This document shows positions 1 through 7,755 of a stretch of DNA of 35,588 nucleotides, piece by piece. The stretch comes from an uncultured Rhodospirillales bacterium (GTDB lineage: Bacteria > Pseudomonadota > Alphaproteobacteria > Acetobacterales > Acetobacteraceae): the NCBI GenBank assembly GCA_903893975.1, contig CAITOL010000109.1, forward strand, positions 1-35,588, given 5' to 3'. Numbering within the stretch: the first letter of the stretch is position 1; every line of letters starts with the position of its first letter. Below the pieces are notes generated by a model. The model ran no database searches. It was not told the DNA's origin and saw only the letters and a program-made list of their open reading frames with translations. A program made the translations under genes and the position numbers.

Positions 1-2
1 AA

Positions 3-1250
3 CTGGTCGATCTCTCGTGGATCTTGAACGGCTATGCCATCGTCTACGCGGCCCTGCTGATCTTTTGCGGGCGATTGGCGGAACGTTTTCCCCGCAACCA
101 GAGCTTTCTGCTAGGCGTCGCCATTTTCACCGCCGCCTCGGCAGCCTGCGCCCTCGCCCACAGCGTTGAGGCCCTGGTCGCCTGCCGCCTGGCCCAGGCT
201 GCCGGTGCGGCGCTGCTCACTCCAACCTCTCTGGGGCTGATCCTGGCAACCTTTCCCGCCGACCGGCGTGGCGGCGCGGTACGCATCTGGGCGGCGATTG
301 GTGGCTTCGCCGCAGCCCTCGGGCCGTTGGTCGGCGGGCTGCTGGTCACCTATAGCTGGCGGTGGATTTTTTTGGTGAACCTGCCAATCGGCCTGCTGGC
401 CCTGGCGGTTGGCGGCATCAAACTGCCACGCATCTCCGGCCATGCCGCGCCGGCGCCATACCTCTGGGCCGCCGCGCTTGTGACCCTCGGCATCGCCACG
501 CTGATCTTTGGCATCGTTAAAGGCAACGACTTGGGGTGGACGGCGCCGGCGGTGCTGCTGAGCTTCGCGGCGGCGGCGGTGATGCTGGCCGGGTTCATCG
601 CGCACTGCCTGCGTTCGGCCAACCCCTTCGTCGATCCACGGCTGTTCAGCATTAGCGAATTTACCCGCGCCACCTTGACGATGGCCCCCTTCGCAACCGC
701 GTTCGGTGGGTTCCTGCTGTCATTGGTGTTATGGGAAGAAAGCGTCTGGCATTGGCCGGCCGCCACCATCGGCATGGCCATCGCTCCCGGCCCGTTTATG
801 GTCCCCGTCACCTCCTTGCTGATCGCCGGGCGGCTGATCGCGCGCTACGGCGCCACCGCGGTCGTGGCGGCCGGCCTGACGGTGTTTGCCGCCGGGGTGG
901 TGGTGTGGGCCGTCTTCGCCTCACCAAATCCCAACCTGGGGTTTGCCATCCTCTGCACCATCCCCTCTGGCATCGGGGTCGGGCTGACATTGCCGACACT
1001 GATGGGCATGGGCACATCGGTGTTACCGGCCTCGTCGTTCGCCACCGGCTCCGGCGTCATCAACATGGTCCGTCAGATTGGGTTCGCCGTCGGCGTCGCT
1101 TGCCTCGTCGCGGTAATCGGCACATCGACCGCGTTGACCACACATATGGCAGCGTTCCGGCTCGCCTGGTGGCTCATGGCCGCAATCACCGCGTTCGGCC
1201 TGCTACCGCTGCTGCTGCTAAAACGCCGCCCGACCTCACCCGCCGTCTGA
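3..1250 (+). CDS. MFS drug-efflux transporter, DHA2 (EmrB/QacA-like), 5'-truncated by window edge
   Basis: The reading frame is open from base 3, so the true start lies left of the window and only about 415 residues are visible. The visible start LVDLSWILNGY and the following CGRLAERF loop match the end of the first membrane segment and the conserved loop between helices 2 and 3 of the major facilitator superfamily. Roughly twelve hydrophobic segments follow. The region GFAAALGPLVGGLLV matches motif C of drug/H+ antiporters, and FLVNLPIGLLAL after WRWI is typical of the 14-helix DHA2 family (EmrB, QacA). The expected role is proton-driven export of a hydrophobic compound across the inner membrane. 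The substrate cannot be inferred. No membrane-fusion partner (EmrA) is visible downstream. The gene ends 109 bases before the photolyase gene. Confidence 0.85.
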   Translation: MVDLSWILNGYAIVYAALLIFCGRLAERFPRNQSFLLGVAIFTAASAACALAHSVEALVACRLAQAAGAALLTPTSLGLILATFPADRRGGAVRIWAAIGGFAAALGPLVGGLLVTYSWRWIFLVNLPIGLLALAVGGIKLPRISGHAAPAPYLWAAALVTLGIATLIFGIVKGNDLGWTAPAVLLSFAAAAVMLAGFIAHCLRSANPFVDPRLFSISEFTRATLTMAPFATAFGGFLLSLVLWEESVWHWPAATIGMAIAPGPFMVPVTSLLIAGRLIARYGATAVVAAGLTVFAAGVVVWAVFASPNPNLGFAILCTIPSGIGVGLTLPTLMGMGTSVLPASSFATGSGVINMVRQIGFAVGVACLVAVIGTSTALTTHMAAFRLAWWLMAAITAFGLLPLLLLKRRPTSPAV

Positions 1251-1359
1251 CCGCCCCAAGCGCCGGGCGCAGGAAAACTTTATCCCCGCGCCCAGGTGCA
1301 AATTTCGCCCGCGCCCCAATTTCTGCCGCCACATCGTCAGGCAGAAAGAGCAGCGCGCA

Positions 1360-2880
1360 GTGACAGGCCCCCTCAACATCGTCTGGTTCAAACGCGATCT
1401 GCGCCTGGCCGACCATCGCCCGCTGGCGCTGGCCGCCCAGCACGGCACGGTGCTGCCGCTCTATATCGCCGAGCCGGAGTTGTGGGCGCAGCCGGACGCC
1501 TCCGCCCGGCAATGGGATTTCGCCGCCGAAAGCCTCACCGAACTCAGCCAGGCCCTTGCCAGCCTCGGCCAACCGCTCTGCGTGCTGCGCGGCCAGGCCG
1601 TGCCCCTCCTGCAACGCCTGCACCAAACCCACGGCATCGCCGCGCTCTGGAGTCATGAGGAAACCGGCAATGGCTGGACCTATGCGCGCGACCGCGCGGT
1701 GGCCGCCTGGGCCAGAAGCGCCGGCATTCCCTGGCATGAAGCCCGCCAGTTCGGCGTCATCCGCCGGCTGCAATCCCGCGATGGCTGGGCCAAGGCCTGG
1801 GACCGCGACATGGCCGCGCCCATCACCCCGCTCCCGACCGCCCTGCTCCCCCTGCAAGGCGCCTGGCCCACGCATATTCCCAGCGCCGCCGAACTCGGCC
1901 TGCCACCCGATCCGTGCCCGCAGCGCCAGCCCGGTGGCCGCCGCGCCGCGCTGGCGACGCTCAATAGCTTCCTCGGCCAACGCGGGCGCGACTATCGCTG
2001 GCAGATGTCCAGCCCCGTCACCGCCTTTGATGCCAGTTCCCGCCTGTCACCCCACCTCACCTGGGGTACCATCTCGCTGCGCGAGGTCGCCCAAGCCTGC
2101 TGGGCCCGCTTGCAGGGTTTGAACGCCGCCGCCGATCCTGCCGCCAAAAGCTGGCGCGCCTCCCTCATCTCCGTGCTCGGCCGGCTGCATTGGCACTGCC
2201 ATTTCATGCAAAAACTGGAAGACGAGCCACGCATCGAGTTCGAGAATTTTCACCCCGCCTATGACGGCCAACGGCCGGACACGCCGGACACGCAGCGCCT
2301 GGCCGCCTGGTGCGCGGGTGCCACCGGCTTCCCGTTCGTGGATGCCTGCATGCGCGCGCTGAACCAGCATGGCTGGCTCAACTTCCGCATGCGCGCCATG
2401 CTGATGTCCTTCGCCAGCTACCATCTATGGCTGCCATGGCGCGCCACCGGGCTGCATCTGGCGCGCCAGTTTGTTGATTACGAGCCCGGCATTCACTGGT
2501 CACAGGCGCAGATGCAATCCGGCACCACCGGCATCAACACCATGCGCGTCTACAACCCGGTCAAGCAGGGGCTGGACCAGGACCCAACCGGCCGCTTCGT
2601 CCGCGCCTACGTGCCCGAACTCGCCCCGGTGCCCGATGCATTCCTGCATCAACCGTGGCTGTGGGACGGCGCGGCCAGCCTGCCCTACCCGCCCCCCATC
2701 GTCGATCACACCGCAGCGGCCAAGGCCGCGCGCGACCGGCTCTATGCGCTGCGCAAAACTCCTGCCCACAGCGCCACCGCGCAGCACATCGCCAGCAAAC
2801 ACGGCAGCCGCAAAGCGGGCCTGCAGATGACCGGGCGCAAGAAACCGACGCGCGCACCGCAACTGGCGCTGGACCTGTGA
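1360..2880 (+). CDS. Cryptochrome/deoxyribodipyrimidine photolyase family flavoprotein
   Basis: This encodes 506 residues from a GTG start preceded by a weak AAAGAG ribosome-binding site. The N-terminal alpha/beta domain opens with IVWFKRDLRLADH, the photolyase/cryptochrome signature. The FAD-binding helical domain has SSRLSPHLTWG (about residue 225), TGFPFVDACMRAL with GWLNFRMRAM (about 325-350) and MRVYNPVKQGLDQDP near 400. The family repairs UV dimers with blue light or acts as a blue-light receptor. Compared with E. coli PhrB, the segment facing the flavin reads DYEPGIHWSQ instead of the usual DxDLANN...WQW, so canonical CPD repair is uncertain. The stop overlaps the next gene's ATG (TGATG), indicating translational coupling with the Fe-S photolyase. 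The pair forms a light-response/repair operon with the DUF2256 gene. Confidence 0.88.
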   Translation: MTGPLNIVWFKRDLRLADHRPLALAAQHGTVLPLYIAEPELWAQPDASARQWDFAAESLTELSQALASLGQPLCVLRGQAVPLLQRLHQTHGIAALWSHEETGNGWTYARDRAVAAWARSAGIPWHEARQFGVIRRLQSRDGWAKAWDRDMAAPITPLPTALLPLQGAWPTHIPSAAELGLPPDPCPQRQPGGRRAALATLNSFLGQRGRDYRWQMSSPVTAFDASSRLSPHLTWGTISLREVAQACWARLQGLNAAADPAAKSWRASLISVLGRLHWHCHFMQKLEDEPRIEFENFHPAYDGQRPDTPDTQRLAAWCAGATGFPFVDACMRALNQHGWLNFRMRAMLMSFASYHLWLPWRATGLHLARQFVDYEPGIHWSQAQMQSGTTGINTMRVYNPVKQGLDQDPTGRFVRAYVPELAPVPDAFLHQPWLWDGAASLPYPPPIVDHTAAAKAARDRLYALRKTPAHSATAQHIASKHGSRKAGLQMTGRKKPTRAPQLALDL

Positions 2881-4403
2881 TGACCCGCAACCTGATATTC
2901 GTGCTCGGCGACCAGCTCACCCCCACCCTCTCCAGCCTCGCCGCCGGCGATCCGGCGCAAGACCGGGTGCTGATGGCGGAAATCGCTGACGAAACGACCT
3001 ATGTCCCGCACCACAAAAAGAAAATCGCCTTCCTGTTCGCCGCCATGCGCCACTTCGCCGAGGATTTGCGCGACGCTGGCTGGCAGGTGGACTACGTGCA
3101 ACTCGGCGCCCCCGATATCCGGGCCAATTTCTCAGACCAACTCGCCACCGCCATCGCCGCGCACGCCCCCGCCCGCATCGTGGTGACCGAGGCCGCGGAG
3201 TGGCGCGTCGCCCAGATCATCGCCGGCTGGGCGGCGCGGTTCAACCTGCCGGTGGAGATCCTGCCGGATGATCGCTTCCTGTGCCCGCCTGCGCTGTTCA
3301 AAGCCTGGGCCAGCGGGCGCAAGCAACTGCGCATGGAATATTTCTACCGCGACATGCGCCGCAAAACCGGCCTGCTGATGGATGGCGACCAGCCAGTGGG
3401 CGGGCAATGGAATTTCGACAGCGATAACCGCAAACCGGCCAACGCCGACCTGTTGATGCCACAACCGGCCGCCTACCCGCCCGACCGTATCACCCAAGAC
3501 GTGCTCGCTCTGGTGGCCGATCGCTTCCCTGACCATTTCGGCGACCTCAGCCCGTTCCACTTCGCCGTCACCCGCGCCGATGCCGAGGCCGCATTCCGCC
3601 ACTTCGTGCAGCACGCGCTACCCAAATTCGGCGACTATCAAGACGCGATGCTCACCGGCGAGCCGTTTCTGTATCATTCCGTTATCGCGCCGTATCTGAA
3701 TTGCGGCCTGCTGGACCCGCTGCGTATCTGCCGCGCGGTGGAAGACGCCTACCGCGCCGGCCACGCCCCGCTCAACGCGGCGGAGGGCTTCATCCGCCAG
3801 ATCATCGGCTGGCGCGAATATGTGCGCGGGATCTACTGGCTGAAAATGCCGGGGTATGAGGCTGAGAATTTCTTCGGCCACACCCGCCCGCTGCCCGCGT
3901 TTTACTGGACGGCGGAAACCAGCATGGCCTGCGTGCGCGCGGCCGTCGGCCAGACCAAAACCCACGCCTACGCCCACCACATCCAGCGCCTGATGGTCAC
4001 CGGCAACTTCGCCCTGCTGGCCGGTATCGACCCGCACGCGCTGCACCAATGGTATCTCAGCGTCTACGCCGATGCGTTTGAATGGGTGGAACTGCCGAAC
4101 ACGCTGGGCATGAGCCAATTTGCCGATGGCGGCCTGCTCGCCTCCAAACCCTACGCCGCCAGCGGCGCCTATATTCACCGCATGTCGAATTACTGCGGGT
4201 CCTGCCAGTATGACGTCAAGCAGCGCACCGGCACGCAGGCCTGCCCGTTCAATGCGCTCTACTGGGACTTCATCGCCCGCCACCGCGACAAAATCGGCCA
4301 CAACCCGCGCATGGCGCAAATGCTGCGCACCTACGACAAATTCCCCGACGCCGAACGCGCCCGCATCACCAGCAGCGCCGCCACCTTCCTGGCCAGCCTA
4401 TGA
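2880..4403 (+). CDS. Fe-S bacterial cryptochrome/photolyase (FeS-BCP, PhrB/CryB type; probable (6-4) photolyase)
   Basis: This encodes 507 residues, with ATG overlapping the upstream stop by one base. The start [13 protein letters not shown] and the following text match the cryptochrome/photolyase-related (DUF523-like N-terminal) FeS-BCP group. Four cysteines are placed as iron-sulfur ligands: C351 (in SMAC), C439 and C442 (CGSC) and C455 (QACPF). Their spacings of 88, 3 and 13 equal those I recall for Agrobacterium PhrB, a (6-4) photolyase with FAD, a lumazine antenna and a [4Fe-4S] cluster. The block from LNCGLL through [11 protein letters not shown]... and MSNYCGSC is the C-terminal FAD/cluster domain. 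The expected role is light-driven repair of (6-4) photoproducts, though some members are photoreceptors. It is followed by the DUF2256 gene with a 4-base overlap. Confidence 0.92.
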   Translation: MTRNLIFVLGDQLTPTLSSLAAGDPAQDRVLMAEIADETTYVPHHKKKIAFLFAAMRHFAEDLRDAGWQVDYVQLGAPDIRANFSDQLATAIAAHAPARIVVTEAAEWRVAQIIAGWAARFNLPVEILPDDRFLCPPALFKAWASGRKQLRMEYFYRDMRRKTGLLMDGDQPVGGQWNFDSDNRKPANADLLMPQPAAYPPDRITQDVLALVADRFPDHFGDLSPFHFAVTRADAEAAFRHFVQHALPKFGDYQDAMLTGEPFLYHSVIAPYLNCGLLDPLRICRAVEDAYRAGHAPLNAAEGFIRQIIGWREYVRGIYWLKMPGYEAENFFGHTRPLPAFYWTAETSMACVRAAVGQTKTHAYAHHIQRLMVTGNFALLAGIDPHALHQWYLSVYADAFEWVELPNTLGMSQFADGGLLASKPYAASGAYIHRMSNYCGSCQYDVKQRTGTQACPFNALYWDFIARHRDKIGHNPRMAQMLRTYDKFPDAERARITSSAATFLASL

Positions 4404-4690
4404 CGCACCACAAACCCAACCTGCCGCAAAAACCCTGCGCCGCCTGCGGCCGACCGTTCGCCTGGCGCAAGAAATGGGCGCGGGACTGGGACAACGTCAA
4501 AACCTGTTCCGAACGCTGCAAAGGGGACCTGCGCCGCAAATCCGGCTATAGCTCCGAAACGCCAGCCCATGCCGGCACATGCGCCGCCAGCTTGTCGAGC
4601 AACCCGTCCAACTGCCGGCGCTCCGCCGCCGACAAGCACGCCAGCATCGCCGCTTCCCGCGCCTGCAAAACCGGGATGTATCGGGCATAG
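4400..4690 (+). CDS. DUF2256 zinc-ribbon-like small protein with unusual C-terminal read-through
   Basis: The ATG overlaps the stop of the Fe-S photolyase gene (ATGA), so it is translationally coupled to it. The first 45 residues are a typical DUF2256 domain: C13xxC16 followed by [10 protein letters not shown], a DW pair, and C36xxxC40, a probable zinc site. DUF2256 genes are often found beside photolyase/cryptochrome genes; their function is unknown. Family members usually end soon after the last cysteine. Here no stop occurs and the frame continues to codon 96, reading antisense to the last 48 codons of the convergent marR gene. Residues from about 48 on (serine/alanine-rich) look like shadow sequence, not a domain. 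Either the normal stop was lost or the tail is an accepted extension. Confidence 0.75.
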   Translation: MTHHKPNLPQKPCAACGRPFAWRKKWARDWDNVKTCSERCKGDLRRKSGYSSETPAHAGTCAASLSSNPSNCRRSAADKHASIAASRACKTGMYRA

Positions 4691-5037
4691 AGCGCCCGCC
4701 CGGCCTCGGTCAGAAACAACAACTGCCGCCGGCTGTCCCGCGGATCGGTCTGCCGGCGGATCAGCGCCTTTTTCTCCAGCACGATCACCGCCCGGCTCAC
4801 CCCGGCTTTCAGATGGCCGGAAAACTCGCAGAACTCGCTCGCGGTAATCCCCTCGCGGAAATGCAACGCCAGCAAGATCACAATTTCCGGCCGCGTCAGG
4901 CCAAATTCCATCTCGATCGCGCGGAACGATGGCTCGCGATAAAAGTTCAGCACATAGCCAATTTTATAGGCGGTCGGGATTTCCGTCCCGCCCAAAATGG
5001 CACGTAAGCCTGGATCGTCGCTTGAATTTGGTCTCAT
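4546..5037 (-). CDS. MarR family transcriptional regulator
   Basis: This encodes 163 residues starting [11 protein letters not shown] longer frame runs upstream, but its sequence is unlike the family and crosses the divergent promoter region, so the ATG at 5037 is chosen. A winged helix-turn-helix spans about residues 45-120: [35 protein letters not shown] (recognition helix), then the wing with [13 protein letters not shown]. The flanking helices form the dimer interface. MarR proteins bind palindromic operators as dimers and usually respond to small phenolic or aromatic ligands. It is divergent from the esterase-like hydrolase and upstream of a solute-binding protein, which are plausible targets. 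It overlaps the DUF2256 frame tail-to-tail by 145 bases. Confidence 0.88.
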   Translation of the reverse strand: MRPNSSDDPGLRAILGGTEIPTAYKIGYVLNFYREPSFRAIEMEFGLTRPEIVILLALHFREGITASEFCEFSGHLKAGVSRAVIVLEKKALIRRQTDPRDSRRQLLFLTEAGRALYARYIPVLQAREAAMLACLSAAERRQLDGLLDKLAAHVPAWAGVSEL

Positions 5038-5128
5038 ATTAGACTTTTTTATTGCTCCGTACGGGCCGCCAGCGTAGCATGATGGCGAAGGGATAACACG
5101 ACGCAAGACCGTGTTGAAAAACGCACCA

Positions 5129-6049
5129 ATGCATGATGTCACCCGCCCGGATGGCGGCGCCCGTTGCCTGTATTCCGGCACCCCCGAATACCCGATTTAC
5201 GCCGATCGCATCGCCGCCGCGCCAGGCCTGCCGCGCCGCATGCCGGTGGTGATGGTGCATGGCGGCTGCCATACCGGGGCCTGCTACCTCGCCACACCCG
5301 ATGGCCGCGAAGGCTGGGCCGGCCAGTTCGCCCGCGCCGGGCATGATGTCTACGCCGTCGACTGGCCCGGCCACGGGCGCTCGCCCGCCTGCGCCGATCT
5401 GCCGCGCCTGCCCACCCAGGCCATTGCCGCCGCCATCCGCGTGCTGGTTGAAGCCATCGGCCCCGCGGTATTGCTGGTGCATTCCGCCAGCGGCCCGATG
5501 GCGTGGTGGATCGCCGAGACCGCGCCCCACGCCGTCGCCGCCGTCATCGGCATCGCGCCCGGCGGCCCGGCCAATATTCTGCCAGTGCTGCCCGATGATC
5601 CGGCCGCCGTCGCCAAACTGCGCGACGATGCCAGCCTCGGCTGCCCGGTGCTGATGCCGGAAGACCGGCCGGTGGTGGTCGATATGGCCTTCATTCAAGC
5701 CTTCTGGGCCAACGCGCCGCGCTTCCCCGCGCAGGCTGTGGCGGCCTACGCCCAGGGCATCGTCGCCGAAAGTGCGCGCCTGTTCAACGAACGTTTCAAT
5801 ATTGGCGGGCGCGGCCTGGCCATCGCCGATCCGGCCAACCTGACCATGCCGAAGCTGATCGTCACCGGCGACCACGACCCGCGCCACCCCCGCGCCGTGG
5901 ATGCCGCCACCGCCGCCTATCTCGGTGCCGAATACATCTGGCTGCCCGACCGCGGCATCCACGGCAACGGCCACATGATGATGATCGAGAACAACAGCCA
6001 CGCCATCGCCGCCCTGCTGATCGACTGGCTGCACACCAACGGATTGTGA
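5129..6049 (+). CDS. Alpha/beta hydrolase, esterase-713-like
   Basis: This encodes 306 residues from ATG 5129. A GTG at 5111 in the same frame would add six residues, and neither start has a strong ribosome-binding site. The fold is alpha/beta hydrolase: oxyanion-hole motif MVHGGCHTGA, then TPDGREGWA, a strand/loop VDWPGHGRS, the nucleophile motif VHSASG (Ser119 most likely), Asp in TGDHDPRHP and the catalytic His in HGNGHMMM. The TPDGR-GWA pattern recalls the bacterial esterase-713 group. No signal peptide is seen, so the protein is probably cytoplasmic. It probably hydrolyses an ester or lactone of unknown identity. The stop is 20 bases before the ATG of a LivK-type binding protein, so the two are likely cotranscribed and linked to uptake and cleavage of one compound. 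Confidence 0.82.
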   Translation: MHDVTRPDGGARCLYSGTPEYPIYADRIAAAPGLPRRMPVVMVHGGCHTGACYLATPDGREGWAGQFARAGHDVYAVDWPGHGRSPACADLPRLPTQAIAAAIRVLVEAIGPAVLLVHSASGPMAWWIAETAPHAVAAVIGIAPGGPANILPVLPDDPAAVAKLRDDASLGCPVLMPEDRPVVVDMAFIQAFWANAPRFPAQAVAAYAQGIVAESARLFNERFNIGGRGLAIADPANLTMPKLIVTGDHDPRHPRAVDAATAAYLGAEYIWLPDRGIHGNGHMMMIENNSHAIAALLIDWLHTNGL

Positions 6050-6069
6050 ACCCCAAGGAGACCCACACC

Positions 6070-7269
6070 ATGCAACGGATATTTCGCGGCCTCGCCCTCG
6101 CCGCCCTTGCCGCGATCGCAAGCCCAGCACATGCGGGAACGGATGCGATCAAAATCGGCGTGCTGACCGACATGGCCGGCGTCACCGCCGACATCACCGG
6201 CAAGGGCTCGGTCACCGCCGCTGAAATGGCGGTGGAGGAATTTGGCGGCACCGTGCTGGGCAAAAAAATCCAGGTGCTGTTCGCCGACCATCAGCACAAG
6301 GTCGATGTCGGCAGCGCGCTGACCCGGCAATGGTTCGATATCGATAAGGTTGATACCATCGTCGATGTGCCCAATTCCGGCGTGGCGCTGGCGGTGCAGA
6401 CCCTGGCGCGCGAAAAGCAGAAAATCGTCATGTTCTCCGGCGCCGGCACCACCGCGCTCACCAACGACGCCTGCTCGCCCTACGGCTTTCACTGGACCTA
6501 CGATACCTATGGCCTGTCGCACGGCACCGCCTCGGCCGTGGTGAAATCGGGCGGCAAAACCTGGTTCATCCTCGCCGCCGACTACGCCTTTGGCCAGCAA
6601 TTGCAGAAAGACACCACCGACGTTGTGCTCGCCGCCGGCGGCAAGGTGGTGGGCGCGGTGCGCCACCCGCTGAACAACGCTGATTTCTCCGCCTACCTGG
6701 TGCAGGCGCAAGCCTCCGGCGCCCAGGTCATCGGCATCGCCAATGCGGGCAACGACACGGTCAACGCCATCAAGCAGGCGCAGGAATTCGGCCTCGTCGA
6801 TCAAAACCACAGCCTCGCCGCGCTCATTCTGATGTTGCAGGACGTGCACAGCCTCGGCCTGAAAGCCGCCCAAGGCACCTATCTCACCACCGCCTCCTAT
6901 TGGGATGTGGACGACGCCTCCCGCGCCTGGTCCAAGCGTTTCTTCGCCCGCACCAACATGATGCCCTCGATGATCCATGCCGGCGTTTACGGTTCGGTGC
7001 TGCACTACCTCAAAGCCATCCAGGCCGCCGGCACCGACAACGCGGACAAGGTGGCCGCCGCGATGCGTGCCATGCCGATCAACGACGCCTTCACCCACAA
7101 CGCCTCGATCCGCGCAGATGGCCATGTCATGCGCGACATGTATCTCGCCCGGGTGAAAAAGCCGTCCGAGTCGAAAGCCCCTTGGGACTACTTCGAAATC
7201 GTGCGCACCATCCCGGCAGCCGAAGCCGTGTGGCCGCTGTCTGAAAGCACCTGCGCGCTGGTGAAATAA
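6070..7269 (+). CDS. Branched-chain amino acid-type ABC transporter substrate-binding protein (LivK/Peripla_BP_6)
   Basis: This encodes 399 residues. The ATG at 6070 has a good AAGGAG site nine bases upstream and opens a clear Sec signal peptide, MQRIFRGLALAALAAIA ending SPAHA/G, so the protein is periplasmic. The mature part starts TDAIKIGVLTDMAG and has the type I periplasmic-binding fold of LivK/UrtA-like receptors: DxxGxGS..AAEMAVEEFGG, FSGAGTTALTND, and YAFGQQLQKDT in the second lobe. These proteins deliver amino acids, amides or aromatic acids to an ABC importer. No LivH/LivM permease or LivF/LivG ATPase gene is present in the window, so it is an orphan here. Its closest partners are the upstream hydrolase and possibly the MarR regulator. 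Confidence 0.9.
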   Translation: MQRIFRGLALAALAAIASPAHAGTDAIKIGVLTDMAGVTADITGKGSVTAAEMAVEEFGGTVLGKKIQVLFADHQHKVDVGSALTRQWFDIDKVDTIVDVPNSGVALAVQTLAREKQKIVMFSGAGTTALTNDACSPYGFHWTYDTYGLSHGTASAVVKSGGKTWFILAADYAFGQQLQKDTTDVVLAAGGKVVGAVRHPLNNADFSAYLVQAQASGAQVIGIANAGNDTVNAIKQAQEFGLVDQNHSLAALILMLQDVHSLGLKAAQGTYLTTASYWDVDDASRAWSKRFFARTNMMPSMIHAGVYGSVLHYLKAIQAAGTDNADKVAAAMRAMPINDAFTHNASIRADGHVMRDMYLARVKKPSESKAPWDYFEIVRTIPAAEAVWPLSESTCALVK

Positions 7270-7279
7270 CCCCGCATCC

Positions 7280-7313
7280 ACCGCCCCTCATCCCCACGGG
7301 AATGGGGGGCGGT
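7280..7313 (+). terminator. Possible hairpin terminator after the binding-protein gene
   Basis: ACCGCCCC (7280-7287) pairs with GGGGCGGT (7306-7313), an 8-bp stem. An alternative inner CCCCA/TGGGG pairing also lies between the arms. It sits 10 bases past the stop of the substrate-binding protein gene. There is no T tract after it, so it may be a weak terminator or an mRNA-stabilising stem. Confidence 0.4.
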
Positions 7314-7387
7314 TCGGGCGCCGCGTTGCACCGCCTTGCCGGACGGGCGCACTGTATTCGGCACAGCACAGCAGCCGGACCCGCACC

Positions 7388-7735
7388 ATGCCCACCACCC
7401 TCTACGGCATCAAAGCCTGCGACACGATGAAGAAGGCGCGCACCTGGTTAGACGCGCACGGCGTCACCTATGCCTTCCACGACTACAAAACCCAATCCAT
7501 CGCCCCGGACACGCTGCGCGCCTGGGTCGCGGCGCTGGGCTGGCAAACGGTGCTCAACCGCGCCGGCACCACCTTCCGCAAGCTGGATGACGGGCAAAAG
7601 GCCGATCTGGACGCCGAACGCGCCATTGCCCTCATGCTCGCCCAGCCCTCGATGATCAAACGCCCGGTGCTGGAGATCGACGGCCGGCTGATTGTCGGTT
7701 TCGATCCTTCGGTCTATGCCTCAACCTTCGCCTGA
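7388..7735 (+). CDS. ArsC/Spx-family reductase-like protein (YffB type)
   Basis: This encodes 115 residues starting MPTTLYGIKACDTMKKA. The family is the thioredoxin-fold ArsC/Spx/YffB group. Only the single N-terminal cysteine, Cys11 in the CDTM motif, is present, as in YffB-type proteins, and not the second cysteine of a CxxC. The RAGTTFRKL region and the terminal SMIKRPVLEIDG with VGFDPSVY are characteristic: the cis-proline RPV sits near the glutathione site. YffB-like proteins are thought to be glutathione-dependent thiol reductases, and arsenate reduction is not established for them. The gene is flanked by short gaps (118 bases before, 20 after) and may be read with the lyase gene that follows. 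Confidence 0.85.
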   Translation: MPTTLYGIKACDTMKKARTWLDAHGVTYAFHDYKTQSIAPDTLRAWVAALGWQTVLNRAGTTFRKLDDGQKADLDAERAIALMLAQPSMIKRPVLEIDGRLIVGFDPSVYASTFA

Positions 7736-7755
7736 CCCAAGCCTCGGAACCCAGC

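Noticed and set aside
7388-7735. Arsenate reductase of an arsenic-resistance operon
   Set aside because: The protein is of YffB type with a single cysteine, and no arsR, arsB or acr3 gene is nearby.
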